Assembly: GCF_021018895.1 (NCBI RefSeq)
Contig: NC_079381.1
Coordinates: 9,028,001-9,092,000 of the forward strand
Source of the DNA: Seriola aureovittata
Taxonomy: Eukaryota > Chordata > Actinopteri > Carangiformes > Carangidae
Direction of reading: 5' to 3'
DNA length: 64,000 bases
Shown: positions 1 to 64,000 of the stretch, piece after piece
Position numbering within the stretch: position 1 is the stretch's first letter
Layout of the letters: every line of letters begins with the position of its first letter
The notes under the pieces: model-generated
The model's database searches: none
What the model was told of the DNA's origin: nothing
Seen by the model: the letters and a program-made list of their open reading frames with translations, nothing else
Made by a program: the position numbers and the translations under genes

Positions 1-21415
<21,415 letters not shown>

Positions 21416-23667
21416 AGCTTTTCGTCTCTGTTTTGCCCAGAGGAAAACCTGGTGAGACCCGGGAGGGACGAGTTTCCAAAACCTCCTGCAGGTTCTGGAA
21501 AAGGGTCCTCTCCTGAGTTCTGGAGCAGGAACCTTCACATTTCTGGAAGCTGAATCCTCCCTTAGGCTCAGGAGTTCCCCTAAACACCAGACTGAAACTT
21601 TCTCCACTGGTCAGATCCTGTTCTGTAACTTCAGAGGGACATTTCCTGACTTCTGGAACGTGTGATTTGATTAGACGAGAGGCACTGGACAAAGGCGAAC
21701 CAGGGATCCTGAACCAAATCTGTTCTCACTAGCTTGTTGCTGTCACTGAAGAGCTGTGCAATCCCCTCTTCTTCTTAACGCCCCCCCACCCCCCTATTTT
21801 TCTTCACCTCCTTTTCAACCTTTTTCTGATCCCTCCATTTTTTTTCCTATTATTTCCATTCCGTCTCCTCTCTACTTTTGTCCCTCTCCTCCCTTCCCCC
21901 TAAGCCTTGTCTCTTCAAGGGTACAGATTTGCTTGCCATGACGATAAGCTTGATCATAGATATGACGACTCTTTGGTATTTAAGCTTAATGGGCTAATTC
22001 ACCTGAGTCTTGCGTTGAGATTCATTGAGAGTGTAAAATGACCTGAGGTTGAACCCAGCCAGTTAATTCTTTATGTCCCCGTGTCTTGCTGAAACCTTGT
22101 ATCTTTGATGGGGTAAGAGAAGAAACACAACTGTGACTGGTTGATTTTGCCATTGATGCCAAATGTTTCTGGCCTTTCACAGCACGTTCAATTGATCTAT
22201 GGGGCATTTTTCTCTGGTTAGTCTTTTCAGGGTTGTTGGGGCTGTTGTTATATAAAGATATAAAGTTATGGCAAGACACCTCTACATTCATCAAGGATGG
22301 ATTCTAGGACTATACAAAATCTTATTTATGGATCACTGTATAATGTTGTCCTGCACTTCACTGATGCACTTCTAGTTTCTTAAGGAAAGCTGCACATACA
22401 AGTCATCATTTAACTTGTCAGAGTTTGAGTTACGGTCTAGAAGCTTTTTTTTTTTTTCTTTTTCATAATGGCTTCATGGTTATAAGAGGTAATACGATAA
22501 ACATTTTGTAGTCAGGGACTCAAAACAAAACCCTTTTTTTGCCCAGCCTCTTTAGATCATAGCGGTGCTCTTGTAATATTGTGACACAACAAACACAGGA
22601 TTACCAGAGCAGTTTGTTTTTTTTTGTTTTTTTTAAAGAGGCAAATGTATAAAAACATCAACATGAACATACTGTAGACCACTCGCTGAACTCTGACATG
22701 TTATTTAATTATGATGAACAATTCACAAATGGACACACTGAAACAGTCCCTCTGTGATGAGACCTGTTTTCTTGCATCTTTTCTGTTTGGGTTTGGATGT
22801 GTTCTGTTATTAAAAATTACCTCTCTTCTTTGCACTCAATTTAATTACCTCTCTTCTTACGACACTTCTATTCACGATTTCCAGTGCATATTACAAAGCA
22901 GAACGGGGCATAGTTGCACCTGTGTTCACTTTTAATTATTGCATCTGCCCAACCTCAAACCTGTCAGGTATGAAGTGACTCTCCTCTCTGTGTTTTCAAA
23001 AGACCTTCATGTCGTTCGTTTCGTCAAGTGAGGACCAGAGTCTTGATGATTTCAACAGACTATCATGCATTTTTTTTTCTCCCCCAAGATTTAAGGGATT
23101 TGCCTTCACTGATAGGTAATGAGCTCTTGTAAGACAAAGATGAGTCTGTGAAACTAGAGGAACAATGGCTGACATCCAGGGCAAACCAATCACACCGTGC
23201 GTTGAAAATTTATTTTTCCTGAATTTTTTTTTTTTTTTTTGTCCAAGTTGGCCATTGAGATTCACCTGCAGTTGCTCATTTCCTCCCATCTAAAAAGATT
23301 CCATTATGGTTTAAAAGAAAAAAAAAAAAAAACAGCCTGCAGCGATTCATAACCAACCCACTCAGAGCTTTGCTGCCTACCTTCAAACGATATTCGGTGG
23401 TTGCTCTATTCTTCAGTCAGTCATATTGCTAGAGGACAGCGATTTGGACGGAGAGTCGAACGCAGAACAGCCAAGGATGACATTTTATAAACACATGGCA
23501 TGGTCAAATACTGCCCAAGACATACAAAGAAAGAGAGAGAGAGCGAGAGATAGAGAGACACTATCTATTTAGCCAGTGTGTCTGCAGGGTAAGCGCAGGC
23601 TGTCACAGCTGAAATGAATACCTGACAGAGCAAAAGAGCAAGTGCACTGGCTGAGCCGTCAGCTTTC

Positions 23668-23668
<1 letters not shown>

Positions 23669-23728
<60 letters not shown>
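23669..23728 (+). repeat. (GT)30 microsatellite
   Basis: About 60 nt of uninterrupted GT, probably within the grin3a 3' UTR. Confidence 0.97.
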
Positions 23729-23731
<3 letters not shown>

Positions 23732-23938
23732 CCCTGCTTAGCGGTGGCATAAACATCACCAAAGTCGAAGCGGTCGTAACAGGATGAATCAACAGAAAAA
23801 CTAAATAAGAGCCCCGTTTTAGCATATCTATGCTCATTCTAATCCCTGGCCGGAGGGCTTGTGCCGGTTGGACAGGGGTGTGGTGTGAAGGAGGAGAAGG
23901 CCGCCTCACAGGATGTGACACAGAATAGTTTTTGAAAA

Positions 23939-23944
23939 AATAAA
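23939..23944 (+). terminator. candidate grin3a poly(A) signal AATAAA
   Basis: The first AATAAA on the + strand after the grin3a stop. It is followed within about 20-45 nt by a T-rich and TGTT-containing stretch typical of a downstream element. It would give a 3' UTR of about 2.5 kb. An ATTAAA near 22808 and an AATAAA at 25914 are alternatives. Confidence 0.4.
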
Positions 23945-24086
23945 GCTCCCGGAAACATCATGTTTTTTTTTCTCCTGACTTGTTCTCCGAGGCAACAATC
24001 AGGCTTCTCCTTTGAACTTACTCATACAGAATTTGTTAGACGTAAATACATTTATAGGTTTTTTTTTGTTGTTTTGTTCAGGAACC

Positions 24087-24118
24087 CCCCACCCCACCCC
24101 ACCCCACCCCACCCACCC
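24087..24118 (+). repeat. (CCCCA)n tract
   Basis: Five-base CCCCA units. The minus strand is G-rich with a quadruplex-compatible pattern. Confidence 0.9.
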
Positions 24119-24611
24119 AACTCTGAACTTTCTGTAATTTCAAACTGAAAATCTATTTAGTGAAATTGTTCTGCGATGGTCCTCTCCAAAGATTTACTTT
24201 TAACTGCTTGAATACATATCTGAAGAACTTATACTAAGAAGGTTTTTTTTCCTTCTTCTTCCACCGAACTGAGCTTTCATAGAAGCACGTCCCCCCAGGC
24301 TGCGTGCTGCCCACTGCACCCTCTATCAAGACGGGATCTCATTACACCTCCATCCTGCAAGTATTCACTCCATCTCCCGTTCACTTCGACTGAAGCCTGT
24401 ACCAGTGACAGATTCAAGCACGTGTTCGTTTGTTTCGCCCCCCGGCTTTGACTCTGATGGATTCGCAGTTCAGAGTTCACCTTTTCTTCAAGTTTTGACT
24501 ATGCGAATGTGCACAATACAAACACTGACACACCGTGTGTTCCAGCAGGCTTCAAACCACAGCTTCAGTCCTCACAGATGTTCTGTTTCTGGTCACTCAG
24601 CTCAATATTCA

Positions 24612-24648
24612 TTTATTACCCACAGGGCTGAGTGCAGGGAAATTTATT
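24612..24648 (-). terminator. candidate plppr1 poly(A) signals (minus strand)
   Basis: TTTATT at 24612-24617 and again within 24643-24655 reads as overlapping AATAAA on the minus strand, about 1.9 kb after the plppr1 stop. These are the first such signals I find downstream of the stop on that strand, about 0.7 kb from the grin3a candidate. Confidence 0.35.
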
Positions 24649-26013
24649 TATTTTATTTTTCTGAACAAAAGCCCAATGTAACCAACAACCATACCTTCAA
24701 GCTGAAGATGAGCCATGGTTGAGGTTAGGGCCAATCACTGCCAAGACGGAGGCGTTTGTATACAGCAGAGAAGACTGTACTGTATGTCTGACTGCAAGGC
24801 TCAAAGGCTCATGTTGAAAGTTTCTTAATATTCAAACAAACACAAGGACAGACGCATTTCCCGCTTCCTCCAGCAAAGTACGGTGCAAAGACTGACTGCT
24901 TTCTGCCTCCATTTCCTCCTCTTGGTTATGTCAGTTTGAAAGTGAAATAGGAGAGGAATGAGGCTACACTTGTTTTGTATGATCCTAACCTATTATTCTG
25001 CTTGTTTTTAGTTTACACTAAGAGATTAAAAAAAGTTTCCCACTTTTAATTGGAGCATTCTGACACAATGAAAAACACGAGAGAACTCATTGTTGCTACT
25101 GACTATTTAATTCGTGGACAAACCAAGAAAAAAAAAAAAGAAATATATGCAGCATTTCGAATGAAATGCTTTTCTTTTGTTCCCAAAGTAAAAGACGATT
25201 ATGATCACAATGATAATGAGTATAATTCAAATCATGAATATTTATAAAACATCTTGACTTCTCTCTTCATGCTGGGCGTATCTTCCAATAGGAAATGGAA
25301 TCACAACATTGCATCACAATCCACTGGTGGCTCGGGGAAGGGGAGGGGTACCTCAAGGAGGAAAAGTGAAGCAGGAGTCATTAGCCTGGTTTCCATTAGA
25401 AGGGCTAGCCGGGCCTTAAGTCAGTCAGTCAGTTTTACTCCAAAGAGCATTTCTGTCTCTCTTTTTTTTCTTTTTTTCAGCATATTTTATAAGGTCTTCT
25501 TCCATCGGGATTTCAGTTTAAATTTAATTGTAAAGCCGCACCAGTGAAATCTTCAGGTAGATCTGGCACAGGCTAGCCCCACTGGACCTCTCTGTTGAGA
25601 AATATCTATTAACATCACAGTGAATCAGGAAATTGGGGTGAAACACACTCATAGTGAGAATACATTGTGGCTGATAAGTTGGCACAGCAGGTGCCAAACC
25701 CCATTTTCTGACTCGGAGGATGTCACTGACTCTTCCTTGTCATTTCCTCCAAAGGGAAGAGGGGTCGTTCCCCAAAACACTTAAACTGATACCAAAACAT
25801 ATCCAGGTTTACAGCAGGCAAACAGGTCCAAATGGATCATAACTGTCATACAGATTAACAAAAATCTTTACAAAATATGACCTGACATGGTCAATTAATG
25901 TACAGAAAGAGATAATAAAAACAAGGATTCTGTCTTTTTTTCTGTACAAATGACAAACATCACAGAACAACAACATCAATATGTTTTTTCCATAGCAGAT
26001 TTTTCAGACTGAA

Positions 26014-26042
26014 GGGGGGGGGGGGGGGGGGGGGGGGGGGGG
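26014..26042. repeat. homopolymer run of 29 G
   Basis: Uninterrupted G on the + strand, C in the plppr1 transcript sense, probably in its 3' UTR. The length is unreliable because such runs are hard to sequence. Confidence 0.9.
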
Positions 26043-26522
26043 TAGATGTGGTGATCGATGAGGCTTTTCACCTGGCAGGATGCGATGTAAGACAGAGTGA
26101 GTCAGCTGACAGGAAGTGTGCAGGTTTAACACCGTCAGGATAGGCTACAGCACTCGCTCATACAAAAATGTACAAAACACCGTCCTCTAACTACAAACAG
26201 CACACCTTGGAGGAAAAAAAATGTCCCATGTTTCAAATGGTTTCAAATATCCGGAAAAACAATCTGTGCTTACGTTTGCTTCGTGATATTTTTGCCGCTG
26301 ATGTGATCTGTGTGCCCTCGGCAGGATGAATTGAGCATAGCCCAACTAGATGAGAACCATTGCAAACATGGCGTCTTTTGTCCCCCAGGTGAATGAAACA
26401 GATATATCAGGAGTGTTTGTTTTTTTTTTTGTTAAGCATTCGGAGCCACGTGGCATGCGTCCTCGTCATTGTGTCTGGAAGTGCTGTGGAGACGCAAACG
26501 TGACCCGGTGCTGCCCCCTTAG

Positions 26523-60182
<33,660 letters not shown>

Positions 60183-60438
60183 CTGCAAAGACGGGAACAT
60201 CGAGTGTCAGCGCTTATGATCTGATACTGACACAAATGCACCAATACCATTTCTAACTGTTACAGTAGATGTACAGTATGTTATCGATGGTCCTCGCTGA
60301 TATGGACTCTTGATGAGGAACCGATCACCTGCAGCTAGAGAGTATAATTTTGTTATTACATTTCAAAGACTTGATGACAGTTAATTGGACTTTATAACAT
60401 CTGCCTTTACATCTGCAACAAAATAAAGGGAAAACAAC

Positions 60439-60615
60439 AAAAACAGCACATTGTGGAAAACAGCTCTAACCTCTACCCCATCTCTGTATTTGAGCTGTTT
60501 ATCCTGGCTCCCAGTGGAAACAGCTCAAATGACCTTTTCCCTTCACTAATTCCCTCTGGTGGATCCCAAGAGCACCCAGAGCAGCTATAAGACTCAAGCC
60601 CCCTGCCATGTCCTC
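60439..60615 (+). repeat. dispersed repeat copy B
   Basis: The partner of 54929-55092, same orientation, with a short extra segment (GAGCACCCAGAGCAGCTATA region). Confidence 0.9.
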
Positions 60616-62195
60616 AGTCTACCCTTGGGTCTTCTCCCAGTCAGCTGTGCCCATAAAACCTCCAAAGGAAGGTGGACCGGAGGATTCCTTAGCAGTTGCT
60701 ACAGAGTCTGGGGGTTACACTTTTATCAACTAAAGGCCTGGTGGGTTCACCACCTGCAAGGCAAAGAGCAGGGACTGGGTGGATAAAGGCAGGGTTGAGC
60801 CAGAGTGGTGAAAACTGGAAAGTTTTCTAAACCTCTGCTTTCTACAAAATATAAATCATACAAGTATCTATCAAGACTTTGAAACACCCTGGGTAACACT
60901 TCATCTAAATCTAAAGAGCACCATACTGTGATTTCTGTTAGCGTTACTCTGACGTTGGTATTATATTCTGGTCCTGTTTGTATTCGATCACATTTCTCTG
61001 TCAGTTAAAGCCTTTTTTGTTGCACTTTTATTGGCACTGACTCCAAGACTAAATTTCCCCTAAAGAGATAATATTTTTCTACCCATATCGGCTTTATTAA
61101 CGTGACTTATGCTCCCTCTGGTTGTAAGGGAAGGCTCAGGGGTTCAGGTCAGAGACGACAACCACATTGGTAGAAATGATCTCCTGCACTCAAACTGGCA
61201 CTGCTTCCATTCTCCTCCTGTCATCTTGTTTTATTGCGTTTTATAATGGTGTCGAATTGTCACAAACAACAGCAGTATAAAACAATAGCATTTCCCCATG
61301 AAGAATAGCGAGCTGATTAGTAAGAGTGTGGGTCAAGTCGATTTGTGTAGTGAAAAGATGAATACTGGAAAAATAAAACCTTATTTGCTTTTCTGGCTCC
61401 AGCCAAGGCTGAAACAGCTTGTCAGTCACTCGTTACATTGTTTTTAATTGCTGAGCACAGGATAGTACGAGAGGTGTCTTGTTTCCGTGGGTGTAGATTA
61501 GGTGGGTTTTAAAAATGTCCTAGAGAGCCAGAAATGTCAGTATCTGTTGTAGTAATTGTTGATTTATTGGTATTAATCAACAAAGCTAGGACCCCCTGCA
61601 GATACGTAATGTTCATAAATGTGTTATGGGGCTGTAATTGTACTTAATTCCCCATTTAAGAGGAACATTGTTCCCAATTTGAGCTATCTCTTTCTTCCCA
61701 CTCTGCAATTCTGAGTAAAGGCAGCGAGTGTGGAGAGGAGGTGGTTTGTTGTAGAGCCAAGTTGGAGAAAAAAAGGACCAGTGGAGTGTTTCAAATTCTC
61801 TATTTATAAAAATGTTTTTTTTCTTTCTTTCTATCTTTCTATCTTTCACTGATCACCACTGGAGAGACGTTATAATTGAATATTGCTGTATATTGTTGTA
61901 TCTTACATAACTACATGGCACGAAATAGCAGCGAAACAACCTAAAGATTGGTTTGTGCATGAGGAGTTTTTGTGATAAAAAGGCTCTTATCTGAACAAAG
62001 CAGCACAAAAATTCAACAGGAACCCAGGGCTGAACAGTCAGGGTGATAACAAGGATCACAGCAGGATCTCACAGGGCTGAGGGGCAATACCTGTGTACAC
62101 ATGGAAAATCTATTTAGTACTCTAATGTCCACACTTACCCTTTTAGAAACATGTGGGTGTGTCATTTTCACTGCATACGTGTCTCTACTTACTGT

Positions 62196-62620
62196 AGCAT
62201 TTAGTGCCTCAACCAAGGAGGTTATGTTTTCACCCATGTCTGTCTGTTTGTCAGCAGAATCACGCAAACAGTTCTGAACCAATTTGCACCAAACTTGGTG
62301 GAGGGATGGACCATGGAAGAACCCATTTAATTTTGGTGTCGATAGGGTTAAGAAATTTTGGTAGGAATTTTTTATCACTTTCCTAAACACTGCGATATAG
62401 GGCTTTCTCAACAAGTCCTGCAACCTGAACCTGGAGACAGTCTCTGCAATTTTCGATATTTTCGTCATTTTCAAAAGGAAAAAATGCATTGATCATGATG
62501 TAAAAAACCTGCCATAATAATGCTGTTGTTTCATACAATTTGGTGCAGCTGAGACGTGTGGGATTGCTTGGCCTTGGCGGATATATCCGCTCTACTGAAT
62601 ACCATTGTAGTTAACTCTGT
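62196..62620. repeat. interspersed repeat with CCAAGGAGGTTATG / CCTTGGCGG ends
   Basis: The left part carries AACCAAGGAGGTTATGTTTT, TGTCTGTCTGTTTGTCAGCA and TGCACCAAACTTGGTGGAGG. The right part carries GGCCTTGGCGGATATATCCG then CTCTACTGAATACCATTGTA. I recognise both ends from a repeat scattered widely in fish and some invertebrate genomes. The frame at 62013-62489 falls in it and is not a gene. Confidence 0.55.
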
Positions 62621-63135
62621 GCATGACACTAGTCGTTGGTGATTGTTTAGGCACAATATATAGTGACAGCAGCACAAGCAACACGGTCACCACAGTTGCT
62701 TGTAGTTGCAAGTACAGATTGCAAAGTTTCCTCTGCACACCTTACATGAAGATCTACTGATCCCAACTCTCATCTCAATTTGAATCCAAACGCTTCAGTC
62801 TCACTGAGTCATCAGACGCATGCAGACAGTGAGGCTGGCAGGCCTAATCAGTCCCCGAGTGCCTGTCCCATCTCATTTAACACTCAATCCGGGCTAATCA
62901 AAGCGACATTAGATGGCAACAGCCTGACCGCCGCTCTCACAGCTCTCTCACAGCGCTTCACCCGCGCTTCAGCAAAACAAATGTCTGTTGGTGTCTGTAT
63001 ATAAAACACCAACAGTTCCAAATCAGCACGGAGACCTGCCACCCTGCTGTGTGACACTTGAACATCTTAACACTGGCGTGCGTGACTGCAGGTGACAGGA
63101 GCAGCAGAATTTAAGCAGACAATGTTGTAATTTAC

Positions 63136-63234
63136 CTTTCTCTCCTCTTACAGGAAGATCAGTGCAAACTCGGTGTCAACTACAGAGCTCACTCTCCTGT
63201 TGGAGTACACTTCAGTAGGGTGGATAGCTGTCAG
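63136..63234. other. exon-like segment with splice signals on both strands
   Basis: On the minus strand: acceptor CTCACCTGACAG, a 92-nt body (63227-63136), and donor AAAG|GTAAAT. This fits a non-coding 5' exon of plppr1. On the plus strand: acceptor CTCTCCTCTTACAG, an 81-nt body (63154-63234) open in two frames, and donor CAG|GTGAGA. Sequence alone cannot decide the strand or whether it is used. Confidence 0.3.
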
Positions 63235-64000
63235 GTGAGATTGATGGATGGTCTCCCTGTTCACTAATACTACAAGCACCTGCCTGAAAAGTCTTATATG
63301 CCATGTAGATTTAATTGCTTTCAGTAAATCCATAAAAAAAAGCTACTGCTAGACATCCCTGCTATCCGTCACGGTGCACATTAACAGTGTAATCGGTCTC
63401 CAGTGACTCAGTGACTTTACACATTATGGCAGGTGGGGTAGCATCAGCCACAGAGAGGAAATTGAGTTGTCATCCCTGTAATGTGGTAAAAAGCCCCCAA
63501 AATTAAATGACCATACTAATCACATTTACACTGTTATATTCTGATACTCCACAATATGCTGCATTTTTTTTCTCCAAATTTCTCTACAATCACCAACAGG
63601 AAATCAATTATTCATAATTTCTTCATTTTGCTTCACTGAGCCATGATTTTATCAAGCAAGTCAAATGGAAACAGCTCTTGTAGTCAACTGAGATTTTTTT
63701 TTTTTTTAATATATAGTTTTGCTCCATATTCAACAGATTACAACTGGTACTAAAAATATTATAACTGGTGCATAATTAATGGATAGCCTAAAAGTTGGAA
63801 CTTCGCAAAACAGTGCAAGACAGCATTGAGCCATTCTTAGATTTTATGAAGAATAGCTATGCTGGAATAACCTGTAGAACATGAAGGACAGGTTACCAAC
63901 CAGTTCAGGGTCAAGACTGAGGTCAGACAGGGTCTCCTATTACCTCCTGTTTTCTTGTTTCTATTTGTCATTGACTGGGTTATGGGAAAAAACAACTGAC

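Larger units (their letters stand above)
21416..26522. other. 3' UTRs of the two convergent genes plus intergenic DNA
   Basis: This 5.1-kb stretch between two stop codons holds the grin3a 3' UTR on the left and the plppr1 3' UTR (minus strand) on the right. It contains C-rich and T-rich tracts (21778-21900), a T run (22446-22456), (GT)n at 23669-23728, a (CCCCA)n tract at 24087-24118, and a G29 run at 26014-26042. I see no third gene. Confidence 0.75.
60183..64000. other. plppr1 upstream region / 5' UTR intron
   Basis: It contains dispersed repeat copy B, an old repeat at about 62196-62620, a moderately GC-rich block at 62800-62960, and an exon-like segment at 63136-63234. No coding gene is recognised. 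The promoter of plppr1 is not identified and may lie outside the window. Confidence 0.65.

Noticed and set aside
62013..62489. 158-codon minus-strand frame as a gene
   Set aside because: Lies in the interspersed repeat at 62196-62620; the frame follows repeat sequence common elsewhere.

Overview
The window is chordate nuclear DNA, most likely from a ray-finned (teleost) fish. Coding sequence is split into short exons with GT-AG introns. Introns are AT-rich and carry many microsatellites and several repeat families that I recognise as common in teleosts. There is no bacterial-style gene packing, rRNA, tRNA or CRISPR array that I can see. Two neuronal genes account for all coding sequence I can support. 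They point at each other (tail to tail), with their stop codons about 5.1 kb apart.

Left part (1-21415, + strand): the 3' portion of grin3a, the GluN3A glycine-binding NMDA receptor subunit. Eight constitutive exons give about 758 residues: the end of the amino-terminal domain, the whole ligand-binding domain, the pore and the cytoplasmic tail. All exon phases join cleanly. The 5' exons lie outside the window. The 9.2-kb last intron holds three things beyond repeats: a 60-nt in-frame exon candidate where an alternative exon of the same length is known in rat, a CpG-rich promoter-like segment facing the opposite way, and two inverted copies of one TTAA-flanked MITE.

Middle (21416-26522): 3' UTRs and intergenic DNA, with candidate poly(A) signals for each gene only about 0.7 kb apart.

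Right part (26523-60182, - strand): the complete coding sequence of plppr1 (phospholipid phosphatase-related protein 1) in seven coding exons, 324 residues. The tiny last exon (10 codons plus stop) was found by matching the expected C-terminus. The C2-motif histidine of the lipid-phosphatase family is aspartate here. From 60183 to 64000 lies upstream sequence with repeats and one exon-like segment with splice signals on both strands.

Both products act at the plasma membrane of neurons: GluN3A limits calcium entry and synapse maturation, and PLPPR1 promotes filopodia and neurite growth. I found no evidence of a novel multi-gene system. The best leads are regulatory: the antisense CpG-rich promoter, the 60-nt cassette exon, and UG/CA dinucleotide tracts lying against three splice sites.
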